DNA of 64,000 nt from Flavobacteriaceae bacterium (GTDB taxonomy: Bacteria > Bacteroidota > Bacteroidia > Flavobacteriales > Flavobacteriaceae): the NCBI GenBank assembly GCA_027490305.1, contig JAIXYI010000051.1:1-64000 (forward strand), written 5' to 3'. How positions within the stretch are numbered: the first letter of the stretch is position 1; every line of letters begins with the position of its first letter. Below the pieces are notes generated by a model that was given only the letters and a program-made list of their open reading frames with translations, did no database searches and was not told the DNA's origin. Shown in pieces: positions 1-6,295 of this stretch. A program made the translations under genes and the position numbers.

Positions 1-618
1 ATCGGGTTGGGGAATTCCAATTACTACCGCCCAAACAGCTCGTTGCAGTTGGTGGCGAACTTTTATTATGGAAAAGACAATCGCGACGGCACGGTGCGGT
101 TCCACCACGACAATAGCATCGTGAAGCGTTTCTACAACCGCCCCGAGGCCAACGGGATTTCAAAGGCGGCATTCAGCCTCAATACCCATTACGGTTTCCA
201 GGCGGGCGATAACGTCAGCGCCTCCCGGAACTTCATGACCGGCGCGGCACTAAGCCAGCGCGTGTGGTTCCACCGTGACAAGTTGGCCGTGACCGCCCGC
301 GTCGATTTTGTACGCAACCCCGGCTTGTACCTGGCCTTTACGCCCTCGCCGGTAACGCCGAACGACTTCACCGATGCCGTTTTGCAGGACCCCGACCTGA
401 CGATCGGACAAGGCACACTCACCTTCGACGTGATGCCCAACGATTATATGACACTTCGCCTGGAAGCCCGCTACCGCAAAAGCGACAAGCCCTACTTCGC
501 TGGAAGTGGCGGTACGACCTCACCCGACGGCTGGAGCACCACCGAAGTAGGTGCCTGGCGCCCCGATTTGGTGAAAGAGGAGGGAAGCGTGACGGTGGCG
601 GTGAATTTTAGGCTTTGA
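1..618 (+). CDS. Outer-membrane beta-barrel protein, C-terminal part
   Basis: The reading frame is open from the first base, so this is the 3' part of a longer gene whose start lies outside the window. The 205 visible residues alternate polar and hydrophobic positions in short strands (for example LQLVANFYYG, AALSQRVWFHRDKLAVTARVDF, YMTLRLEARYR) and finish with VTVAVNFRL, a terminal aromatic/hydrophobic strand typical of outer-membrane barrels. The overall look is like the putative beta-barrel porin-2 group of Bacteroidota, but this is a family-level guess. It stops just before a tandem-repeat block, with no clear terminator hairpin between. Confidence 0.6.
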   Translation: MGLGNSNYYRPNSSLQLVANFYYGKDNRDGTVRFHHDNSIVKRFYNRPEANGISKAAFSLNTHYGFQAGDNVSASRNFMTGAALSQRVWFHRDKLAVTARVDFVRNPGLYLAFTPSPVTPNDFTDAVLQDPDLTIGQGTLTFDVMPNDYMTLRLEARYRKSDKPYFAGSGGTTSPDGWSTTEVGAWRPDLVKEEGSVTVAVNFRL

Positions 619-676
619 TAATTAGCGGATTAGCGAATGTGCGAATTAGCGAATGTGATAATTCCAAATGCAGCAC

Positions 677-1160
677 AAATTCCACAATTCCCCAAACCGG
701 AGTCGACTGTTTGTCGCTAGAAGTACCCCATTCGCTAATTCGCTAATTCACACATTCGCTAATTCCCATCGTCTCATAAATTCCACAATTCCCCAAACCG
801 GAGTCGACTGTTTGTCGCTAGAAGTACCCCATTCGCTAATCCGCTAATTCACACATTCGCTAATTCCCATCTTCTCATAAATTCCGCAATTGCCGCAATC
901 GGAGTCAATCGTTTGTCGCTAGAAGTACCCTATTCGCTAATCCGCTAATTCGCGCATTCGCTAATTCCCATCGTCTCATAAATTCCGCAATTGCCCCAAT
1001 CGGAGTTAATCGTTTGTTGCCAGAAGCATCCCCATCCGCTAATCCGCTAATTAACCCATTCCCATCGTCTCATAAATTCCACAATTGCCCCAATCGGAGT
1101 CAATCGTTTGTCGCTAGAAGTACCCCATTCGCTAATCCGCTAATTCATACATTCGCTAAT
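677..1160. repeat. About five tandem copies of a 101-bp unit
   Basis: The phrase AAATTCC(A/G)CAATT recurs at 677, 778, 879, 980 and 1074, so the period is 101, 101, 101 and 94 bp. Each unit holds a CGGAGT(C/T)-(A/G)A-(C/T)-GTTTGT segment, CGCTAGAAGTACCC, two or three TTCGCTAATT steps and CCCATCGTCTCAT. Copies differ by scattered substitutions. The last copy runs into the stop codon of the beta-lactamase gene. No coding potential or clear hairpin is seen; it fills the whole 619-1155 gap. Confidence 0.9.
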
Positions 1161-1851
1161 TAACCAACAGCTTCAACGTATACCCCAACCCATCACCCTC
1201 CCACCCAAAATGGCCCGGGATAACGTAGCGGCGGTTGGGGAAAGCTTTCATAGTTTTTCGAACCGACGCGGGCCAGGCTTTGACGTCGGCGTGGGAGAGA
1301 TTTCCGAGTCCGTCGCTTTCGGTACTTTTCACGAAGCAACCACCGTATAAGATTTGGGCGTCTTCGAACCACACCACCACATTGTCGGGTGCGTGTCCTT
1401 TGCCCGGATAGAACACGCGGAAGGAGCGACCACCGACCGTAAAGGTCGTGTCGCGTTGGAAGGTATGGGCCGCCTGCGGTTGCCCTTCTTTTTTACACCA
1501 CTGCTTTGTTTGGGCCGACGACCAGGTAGCGATGCCTTTAGAGCGGTAGTAGTCGAGTCCGGCGGTGCGGTCGTCATGGAAATGCGTCGCGAGGCAGAAC
1601 ACCACTTTTTTGTTATGTCGCTTTTGGATGGAGTCGAGGAGGGGCTGGAAATCCGACGAATCCCAAGGCGTGTCGATCAACACCACGCCCGCTTTGGTCA
1701 CGAGATAGAGTCCGTTTGAGGGAAACGGCGCGCCTTCATACGTTTTGTAACCGGTATACACGTAGTAGTCACCGGTGAGGTGGGTGATGGTGAGTTTTTG
1801 GGCGGAGGCGGGTAAGGTGGTGAGGAGGAAGAAGAGGAGGAGGGGTTTCAT
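1156..1851 (-). CDS. Subclass B1 metallo-beta-lactamase
   Basis: Periplasmic zinc hydrolase predicted to open beta-lactam rings, carbapenems included in this subclass. Residues 1-17 are a signal peptide ending ASA-Q. All B1 zinc ligands are present: HFHDD (H90, H92, D94), H153 in GKGHAPDN, C172 in GGCFVKS and H214 in PGH. The LIDTPWD strand before the metal site is also characteristic. At 231 residues it is close to the usual 240-250. Chromosomal B1 enzymes of this kind (IND, BlaB, JOHN types) are native to flavobacteria, so it is more likely resident than acquired; base composition resembles the core. Activity and spectrum cannot be read from sequence. The Cys ligand separates it from B2/B3 enzymes and from MBL-fold glyoxalases. 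Confidence 0.88.
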   Translation of the reverse strand: MKPLLLFFLLTTLPASAQKLTITHLTGDYYVYTGYKTYEGAPFPSNGLYLVTKAGVVLIDTPWDSSDFQPLLDSIQKRHNKKVVFCLATHFHDDRTAGLDYYRSKGIATWSSAQTKQWCKKEGQPQAAHTFQRDTTFTVGGRSFRVFYPGKGHAPDNVVVWFEDAQILYGGCFVKSTESDGLGNLSHADVKAWPASVRKTMKAFPNRRYVIPGHFGWEGDGLGYTLKLLVN

Positions 1852-1901
1852 GTAGTAAAGATAGGAAGGCAGTTTAAGTAAGACCGACTACTGAAACCCA
1901 A

Positions 1902-1927
1902 CCTCGTTTAAAAGGGCGTAAACGAGG
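1902..1927 (-). terminator. Hairpin between beta-lactamase and cassette block
   Basis: A perfect 9-bp stem (CCTCGTTTA / TAAACGAGG) encloses an 8-nt loop. It lies downstream of higA on the minus strand and upstream of the beta-lactamase start. On the minus strand it is followed only by a weak T-rich stretch, so termination is plausible rather than certain. Confidence 0.5.
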
Positions 1928-1978
1928 GTGGGTGGTTTGGATGTTTTTGCGGGTTGTCTTTGAAGGAGGGTGGTTGTG

Positions 1979-2003
1979 GAACTGCTACGGCTGTTGTGCG
2001 CGG
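1979..2003 (-). other. Truncated attC-like site closing the left array
   Basis: On the minus strand the bases after higA read GCGCACAAC then AGCCGTAGCAGTTCC, the same opening as the full attC-like sites of this window (box ending AAC, one A, GC-rich arm). The rest of the palindrome is missing and ordinary chromosome follows. The AAC box is the near inverse complement of the GTTATGTGCG box at 2716-2725, which marks the other end of the higBA cassette. Confidence 0.55.
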
Positions 2004-2006
2004 TTT

Positions 2007-2315
2007 CTATAATTTAATCGATAGTTCCAAGCGACCGCCTAATCCCAGTTCCACAATTTTTTGAAGTGTAGAAAACCTAACTTCTTTCACATTATTTTCA
2101 ATCTTGGAAATGTAAGATTTTGTTGTGCCCACTTTTTCGGCAAGTTCTTCCTGAGTCAAGCCTTTTTCAAGCCTTGCATCGTGGATCATTGCACCAATTT
2201 TAAAATTCTCGTATGCGGAATCAAGTTCGTCACGCATTGCCGTGCCAACTTTTCCATAATGTTTATCCTTAAACTGGTCAAGAGTCTGTAGGCTACTTTT
2301 CGCTTTCATATTCAT
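2007..2315 (-). CDS. higA: HigA-type antitoxin, XRE family
   Basis: 102 residues. A Cro/C1-type helix-turn-helix occupies roughly residues 40-95: IHDARLEKGLTQEELAEKVGTTKSY with ISKIEN as recognition helix. It is expected to neutralise the product of the overlapping upstream gene and repress their joint promoter. The toxin-first order and 23-bp overlap with the toxin gene are typical of higBA loci. The pair is the whole cargo of one cassette-like unit (about 2001-2725). Marked AT richness compared with the helicase/rdgB region supports acquisition. The call is by motif and context. Confidence 0.8.
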   Translation of the reverse strand: MNMKAKSSLQTLDQFKDKHYGKVGTAMRDELDSAYENFKIGAMIHDARLEKGLTQEELAEKVGTTKSYISKIENNVKEVRFSTLQKIVELGLGGRLELSIKL

Positions 2316-2631
2316 TTTTTATTTTAATAGCTTTTTCTATTTCGTTTTTTGGTGTCTTCTGCGTTTTCTTTTGGAAACCATTTGCAAGAACCACCAGTTT
2401 GCCTTCGTCAAAAAAACAGAATATCCTAAAAATGTCACTTCCTTGTTGAACTCTGATTTCATAAATTCCATCTGTATTTTCAATATGCTTCAGATATGTT
2501 TCCGGAATTTTTGGCAACTCTTGAATTAATTCAAATGTCCAGATAATTTTGTCCTGGACTTTTTTCCGCTGTTTTACAAAAAACTCCTCAAAGTAATCTT
2601 TATAAAATAAGATTGTTCTTTGCTTCTTCAT
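2293..2631 (-). CDS. higB: HigB-type toxin, RelE superfamily / Gp49-like
   Basis: 112 residues starting MKKQRTILFYKDYFEEFF. The frame is open further upstream into the palindromic site, but this ATG is chosen because it sits directly after a promoter and family members start this way. The order KDYFEEFF, then DKIIWTFELI, then YEIRVQQGSDIFRIFCFFDEGKLVVLANGFQKKTQKTP fits phage-derived Gp49-like HigB mRNA interferases; the KKTQKTP segment near the C terminus is the usual basic signature. It would cleave mRNA on ribosomes when free of HigA. The promoter -7 box ends only a few bases before the ATG, so the transcript may be nearly leaderless. Confidence 0.82.
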   Translation of the reverse strand: MKKQRTILFYKDYFEEFFVKQRKKVQDKIIWTFELIQELPKIPETYLKHIENTDGIYEIRVQQGSDIFRIFCFFDEGKLVVLANGFQKKTQKTPKNEIEKAIKIKNEYESEK

Positions 2632-2636
2632 AAACG

Positions 2637-2669
2637 CAAAGATAACATAGTTGCACTTAAGTGCAACTA
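2637..2669 (-). promoter_or_regulatory. higBA promoter with palindromic operator
   Basis: On the minus strand a TTG (2664-2666) is followed 19 bp later by TATCTTTG (2637-2644), a full Bacteroidota -33/-7 match. A perfect 22-bp palindrome with half-site TAGTTGCACTT (2648-2669) covers the -33 box and much of the spacer. This is where an autoregulatory HigA dimer would bind. Confidence 0.75.
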
Positions 2670-2717
2670 CTTCAAATGTCAAATTTGATAAATCGTTGTT
2701 TAGGAACGGCGAAATCG

Positions 2718-2852
2718 CACATAACGTTTCGCGGCTCACTCGCAGTTTGTTGGGTTTTGAAACTGGGTAACCCCCGCGACTGCGAACGAATTTAAGGAAA
2801 GATTCGTTCAATTAACCAACAACTCGCCAATTGCGAGTAGCCGCAGTTATGT
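2718..2852 (-). repeat. attC-like palindromic site, 135 bp
   Basis: Read on the minus strand: ACATAAC, one base, GCGGCTACTCGCAATTGGCG, a poorly paired middle, CTGCGAGTGAGCCGC, five unpaired bases GAAAC, then GTTATGTG. The inner arms GCGGCTactCGCA and TGCGagtGAGCCGC pair. It separates parDE (minus-strand upstream) from higBA (downstream). The design matches integron attC sites (outer boxes, unpaired spacer, inner arms), but the spacer is 5 nt on one side and 1 nt on the other. Confidence 0.75.
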
Positions 2853-2862
2853 TTGGTTTTAC

Positions 2863-3159
2863 TTATGTGAACTTTTTCTTCAAATCCATTCTTGCGTGTA
2901 AAATCCGAACCACTTCGATTTCCTGATTGTCGACTACAAAATAGAAAATCAAATGTTCGCCAGATTTGTAAGCCAACAGATTATTTGCAATCTGATTATA
3001 TGATTTCCCAAGATTTGGATTTTCTGCCACTTCCTGGCAGCTATCCATAAGCAATTGATAATAGTTGTCAGCTTGCCTTTCCGACCATTCATCGAAAGTG
3101 TAATTCCAAATATTCGCAAGATCTTCAACAGCGCTGTTTAAAAGATGAAATTTAGCCAT
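2863..3159 (-). CDS. parE: ParE-type toxin
   Basis: 98 residues: MAKFHLLNSAVEDLANIWNY at the N terminus, a central NPNLGKSYNQIANNLLAYKSGEHLIFYFV and a terminal IEVVRILHARMDLKKKFT. The pattern A-x-x-DL-x-x-IW-x-Y, then G-x-x-Y...H-x-IFY, then I-x-VVRILH-x-RMD is the ParE signature of the RelE/ParE superfamily. Plasmid ParE proteins poison DNA gyrase; the target here is inferred. It overlaps the antitoxin gene by 8 bp and ends about 11 bp before its palindromic site. Confidence 0.88.
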   Translation of the reverse strand: MAKFHLLNSAVEDLANIWNYTFDEWSERQADNYYQLLMDSCQEVAENPNLGKSYNQIANNLLAYKSGEHLIFYFVVDNQEIEVVRILHARMDLKKKFT

Positions 3160-3403
3160 TTGCTTTCTTTACGGCTTTTAGTTGTTGAAGAAATTTTTCA
3201 GCGTCAAAGTCTTCCGCTCTTCCGCTTTTAATTCCTTCCTCGATGGCGTTTCGAAGTCGCACAACACGGTTTTCTTCTTCCTCCAAAAGTCGTAATCCGG
3301 CGCGTACAACTTCGCTGGCGTTTTTGAACCTGCCGTGCGCAATTGTATTTTCAACGAAATGTTCGAAATGGTCTCCTAGTGATATTGACGTGTTCTTTCC
3401 CAT
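3152..3403 (-). CDS. parD: ParD-type antitoxin
   Basis: 83 residues. The N-terminal part ISLGDHFEHFVENTIAHGRFKNASEVVRAGLRLLEEEE is the ribbon-helix-helix DNA-binding domain of ParD/CopG-like antitoxins; the acidic C-terminal half (IEEGIKSGRAEDFDAEKFLQQLK) would wrap ParE. It is first in the two-gene operon and overlaps parE. A strong palindrome in its promoter fits autorepression. Confidence 0.88.
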   Translation of the reverse strand: MGKNTSISLGDHFEHFVENTIAHGRFKNASEVVRAGLRLLEEEENRVVRLRNAIEEGIKSGRAEDFDAEKFLQQLKAVKKANG

Positions 3404-3419
3404 AGCTGATACGTTTTCG

Positions 3420-3449
3420 TAAAATTACCAAATTTTGGTAATTTTACAA
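3420..3449 (-). promoter_or_regulatory. parDE promoter and operator
   Basis: Minus strand: TTG (3447-3449), 19 bp, TAATTTTA (3420-3427), one base off the -7 consensus. A palindrome with two 12-bp arms (AAAATTACCAAA and its complement, 3421-3445) around one central base fills the spacer and the -7 box, ideal for a ribbon-helix-helix repressor such as ParD. The start codon follows about 16 bp downstream. Confidence 0.7.
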
Positions 3450-3477
3450 ATTTCGAGGAAGGTTTGTCGAAAAACTC

Positions 3478-3620
3478 GGCTAACGTTTTGTGGCTCACAT
3501 GAAGTTCGTTGGGTTTTGAAACCGAGTATTCTCCGCTACGGCCAAAGTAGTGAAAAAAGAACTCGAATCTTCCATTAAGGCGATGAAGTGCAAGTAGCCG
3601 CTACAATGCGACGTTATTAT
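3478..3620 (-). repeat. attC-like palindromic site, 143 bp
   Basis: Minus-strand order: ATAATAAC, a ten-base insertion, GTAGCGGCTACTTGCA, middle with the shared core GCGGAGAATACTCGGTTTC, then CATGTGAGCCACAAAACGTTAGCCG. The right arm has GAGCCAC instead of GAGCCGC. It stands between the 198-residue secreted protein gene (upstream) and parDE (downstream). Confidence 0.7.
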
Positions 3621-4213
3621 GTCCAATTAGGAAAATCTAAATCTTCTTTCGAACCGACTTTTATCAGAATATTTTCCGAACGATCAATCGTAACTAAGTC
3701 ATCAAATTCAAACTTTTCTTCAGTTTCTAATTTTATGACTTTGGTTAAAGTTATCCCCTGCGCAATTTTTCTCAAATTATTGTTTTTATACTTGCCCTTC
3801 CCAATGGCAATTTTATCAAGCGCTGCATTCAAATCACCCTTCAAAAAAGTGAGGCAATTTTTTTCTGCGACCCCAAATAGTGTATCATTTTTAAAATCTA
3901 ATTTTTTGTTTCCATTTCGATCTTTGAATAGCACGATATAGGCTACCGAAAATTCACAATCATACAATTTGACAATTCCGTTCGATGGAGGTGTACCCGA
4001 AATTTCAATTTCAAATCTCCCGTCTTTAACTATTCCAATTGCCGGATCTACTGAAAAGCTTTTTCCTTCATCATAATGCCAAATCAAAGCAACATAAACA
4101 CTATCACTTGCGCTGCTTAGTTTTTCCGTTGTTTCCCCTTTAAAACTAATCGCATAGGATTTGGAAAAGCATAAAATTAAAAATGTCGCAAATATAAATT
4201 CAACCAGTCTCAT
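3617..4213 (-). CDS. Secreted protein of unknown function
   Basis: 198 residues with a signal peptide (MRLVEFIFATFLILCFSKSYA). The mature part looks like an all-beta domain: VYVALIWHYDEGKSF, then DGRFEIEISGTPPSNG, then VAYIVLFKDRNGNKKLDF, the last resembling a calcium-loop-like DxNGNxKxD stretch. I do not recognise the family. Its stop codon lies inside the opening box of the palindromic site at 3478-3620, and it is strongly AT-rich. It is the cargo of one cassette; a 200-bp noncoding leader (4214-4421) precedes it. Confidence 0.65.
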   Translation of the reverse strand: MRLVEFIFATFLILCFSKSYAISFKGETTEKLSSASDSVYVALIWHYDEGKSFSVDPAIGIVKDGRFEIEISGTPPSNGIVKLYDCEFSVAYIVLFKDRNGNKKLDFKNDTLFGVAEKNCLTFLKGDLNAALDKIAIGKGKYKNNNLRKIAQGITLTKVIKLETEEKFEFDDLVTIDRSENILIKVGSKEDLDFPNWT

Positions 4214-4421
4214 TTAAAGTCGTTTATCATTTAACGTCGCAAAACTACTTTTTGTGCGAAACAAATTTTCACCTATTCATCCCAAAAAGCGGGATAAACG
4301 AATGTTTTTTACGTTATTATCTTCGTAAATCGAACCAAAACAAAGAGTACAAATCATCAATTGGGCTTTTAATCTGCACTCAATCGCACCCGATAACAAA
4401 GAAAACTCGTATCAAAACCAA

Positions 4422-4614
4422 GCATCCGCTGCTAACTTCCCGTAACAAGTCGAAAGTACAAATTTATTCGGAAATACAACTCACGTCCTATGATTGGCAG
4501 GCGTACTTTACAGGGAGGTTTGCAGCGTGCCGGCTGCTACAATAGAAATTCAAGGTGAAAACAATCGTGAAGCTCAAGAAATCAAGGCCTGCGGTCAGGT
4601 TCGGTTAGCAGACG
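4422..4614 (-). repeat. attC-like site, divergent long form
   Basis: Bounded by boxes that read, on the minus strand, CTGCTAAC (4604-4611) and GTTAGCAG (4428-4435). The interior shares a 49-bp block (about 4453-4501: AGTACAAATTTATTCGG, ATACAACTCACGTC, GATTGG) with the site at 5324-5500, but not the CGGAGAATACTCGG core of the other sites. It seems to be a second site family. No gene is seen in it; a short frame across it has no coding features. Confidence 0.5.
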
Positions 4615-4630
4615 TATGTTTTTTTAGTCA

Positions 4631-5146
4631 CTAGTTTTTTGTAGTATGGGCTTTTTTAAATGCATCAAATTCTTCCTGGGTCATAAAGTTAGTTCCCTGA
4701 CCCAACACATAATACCATTTTCCGTTGTCTTTAATGTAGGTTTCAGATCGGATCACTTTAAAATGTAAATCTCCATCAGGAGTTGAGAAAACCACGTCTG
4801 CCACTTTTGTTTTTATCGCTGTATGGCCATTGAAGATTCTAACGAGTTCAGTACCGGGAACTGAAACCACAGATTTAAAGGTCATACCATTCCTGGCAAA
4901 TTTTTGAAATTCTTCTTCAAGTCCGTAAGCCATAGAACCATCAGCTCCAATACTGATGGAGTTATCATTCAGTGATAATGAGGGGTCAAAAATATTTGAA
5001 ATGGAATTAATGAAGGCTCGATCTTCCGGATAGTTCGTAGTGTCATATTTGCCCGGCGGAGGAACTTGTCCAAGTAAGTTTGTAGTTTGAAAAACGATGA
5101 ATACCAACATCATTAAAATGTTGAAATTTGTTCTGGGAAGTTTCAT
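4631..5146 (-). CDS. Secreted NTF2-like/DUF4440-type protein
   Basis: 171 residues. A signal peptide (about residues 1-26, ending LLG-Q) is followed by a cone-shaped NTF2-like pattern: AFINSISNIFDPSLSLNDNSISIGADG, then a strand-rich C-terminal half with TAIKTKVADVVFSTPDGDLHFKVIRSETYIKDNGKWYYVLGQGT. The ending R-x-x-x-x-Y-x-x-xxGKWYxVxGQGT is typical of SnoaL/DUF4440 proteins. No catalytic residues can be named. Cargo of a cassette whose ends are at 4604-4614 and 5324-5332. Confidence 0.65.
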   Translation of the reverse strand: MKLPRTNFNILMMLVFIVFQTTNLLGQVPPPGKYDTTNYPEDRAFINSISNIFDPSLSLNDNSISIGADGSMAYGLEEEFQKFARNGMTFKSVVSVPGTELVRIFNGHTAIKTKVADVVFSTPDGDLHFKVIRSETYIKDNGKWYYVLGQGTNFMTQEEFDAFKKAHTTKN

Positions 5147-5323
5147 GATTATTTTGTTACGGTTGTTCTTCTAGGTTTGCTGAGTCCCAAATATACGCAA
5201 TACGCCTTACTAAAAAATCTTACTTTCTTAAAATCAATCCATTAGATCAATCCAATAGAAAAGTGTATGGCGCAAATTCAATAGTTACAACTTGTCAAAA
5301 AAGGGCCATGATACAGTAGCTTT

Positions 5324-5500
5324 ACGGCTAACTCCCCGAAGTCGGTGGAAAGTACAAATTTATTCGGAAATACAACTCACGTCGTATGGTTGGAAGGCGT
5401 ATTTTGGATGGATGCCTTATCCTGAAATGGCTATACAGGGATAAAGCATAGATAAAGCATCAATGGTGACAAGATCCGGTGAAAAGCACGCTTACGGCGC
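5324..5500 (-). repeat. attC-like site sharing sequence with 4422-4614
   Basis: The 3' end on the minus strand is GGGGAGTTAGCCGT (5324-5338). The following block of about 50 bp is nearly identical to the site at 4422-4614. The other boundary is unclear: the stretch to about 5500 has no gene and includes AAGCATAGATAAAG, which is also found at 6284. It directly abuts the next site, so an empty or decayed cassette may lie between. Confidence 0.45.
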
Positions 5501-5510
5501 TGACAGATTA

Positions 5511-5650
5511 CCGCTACCGTTTCGCGGGTCACTCGTCAGTTGGCGACCATTGGAACTGAGTACGCTCCGCTATCAGAAACGAAGTTATGAAAGCCAATCG
5601 TTCCTGATGCACGTAACCCGCCAATTGCGCCTTGCGCCGTTAGTGGAAGG
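5511..5650 (-). repeat. attC-like palindromic site, 140 bp
   Basis: Minus strand: CCACTAAC, GGCGCAAGGCGCAATTGGCGGGTTACGTGC, core variant GCGGAGCGTACTCAGTTCC, GTCGCCAACTGACGAG then TGACCCGCGAAACGGTAGCGG. The final box has GGT instead of GTT, which may reduce recombination there. It follows the RelE/ParE-type toxin-antitoxin pair (5656-6173). A 67-codon frame that crosses it is treated as chance. Confidence 0.7.
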
Positions 5651-5655
5651 CTTAA

Positions 5656-5952
5656 TTATATTTTAAGATTATCTGGATTTCTCCGACTATCAAATATTGC
5701 CAGGATTACAATCATCGACCTTCTTATCTCATAAACGATATAGAAATCACGAACAATTTTAATCCTGGCCTTTTTGTCGTCAGTTAATTTACCAACACTA
5801 GGATGCTCGGCAATAAATTTTGTAGCGTCTTTGAATAAGTTATTGAGCTTAATGCTGTATGCTTTGGATTGATTGTGCGCAATCCAGAAATCTAAGATTT
5901 TAATACGATCATTCTTGGCGCGTAAAGACCAAATTACTTGTCTTCGAGCCAT
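5656..5952 (-). CDS. RelE/ParE-family toxin
   Basis: 98 residues: MARRQVIWSLRAKNDRIKILDFWIAHN, then FIAEHPSVGKLTDDKKARIKIVRDFYIVYEI, then IVILAIFDSRRNPDNLKI. The sequence W-x-x-x-A-x-x-x-x-x-x-IL-xFW, VRDFYIVYEI and IFDSRRNP is the standard RelE/ParE toxin layout (YoeB/ParE side). It overlaps the upstream antitoxin gene by 19 bp. The intact C terminus is the reference that shows the paralogous toxin at 14211-14510 is interrupted by a stop codon. Target (ribosome or gyrase) cannot be decided. Confidence 0.82.
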   Translation of the reverse strand: MARRQVIWSLRAKNDRIKILDFWIAHNQSKAYSIKLNNLFKDATKFIAEHPSVGKLTDDKKARIKIVRDFYIVYEIRRSMIVILAIFDSRRNPDNLKI

Positions 5953-6173
5953 CTATCGATTTCAGAATTTACCTCAGTATCAGAATAGAATTCTCCATTC
6001 TTTACTTGAATTCGAGCTTCTTCTATTGCCGCTTTTTGAGATTGACTGAGTTTATAAAGGCTTCCTACTTCGTTATCCTGATTTAAAAAATGATACATTT
6101 CTTCCAGCAAGCCTTTATTGCTTGATTGTTGTATTTCTTCAATTAGTTTTTTACGAAGTTCAACCGTTCTCAT
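5934..6173 (-). CDS. Antitoxin of the 5656 toxin
   Basis: 79 residues, helical and charged: RKKLIEEIQQSSNKGLLEEMYHFLNQD, then KAAIEEARIQVKNGEFYSDTEVNSEIDRWLEDK. The tail NGEFYSDTEVNSEI-x-RWL is shared with the antitoxin at 14492-14728 (NGEFSSNTQVMSEM-x-QWL). Such short proteins upstream of RelE/ParE toxins act as inhibitors and autorepressors. A box TATCTTAG lies about 20 bp before the ATG, one base off the -7 consensus. Confidence 0.8.
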   Translation of the reverse strand: MRTVELRKKLIEEIQQSSNKGLLEEMYHFLNQDNEVGSLYKLSQSQKAAIEEARIQVKNGEFYSDTEVNSEIDRWLEDK

Positions 6174-6233
6174 ATCAATCCCATTTGATGCTAAGATAGA
6201 AAATATACGCGTCTATTTACGAACGATTTTCAA

Positions 6234-6258
6234 GCACTTTCCGATAACGTTTCGCGGT
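6234..6258 (-). other. Half attC-like site opening the left array
   Basis: Minus strand ACACCGCGAAACGTTATCGG: only the terminal arm, the GAAAC spacer and the GTT box remain of a palindromic site. The box GTTATCGGAAAG agrees in 9 of 12 bases with the inverse complement of the box ending the same cassette at 5640-5650. The rest of the site is replaced by REP-like repeats. Confidence 0.55.
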
Positions 6259-6295
6259 GTCTTGTCCTGAGCTATACAGACCTAAAGCATAGATA

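Noticed and set aside
677..1160. CRISPR array
   Set aside because: The units are about 101 bp and similar throughout, with no short repeat alternating with unique spacers; no cas gene is near.
2631..2811. 60-codon N-terminal extension of the HigB toxin
   Set aside because: It would translate the promoter, operator and part of the palindromic site; the ATG at 2631 fits family starts.
4252..4545. 97-codon plus-strand frame
   Set aside because: Crosses a cassette border and a divergent site; composition is not protein-like and orientation opposes its neighbours.
5463..5666. 67-codon plus-strand frame
   Set aside because: It runs across an attC-like palindrome and into the toxin gene; no promoter or family features.
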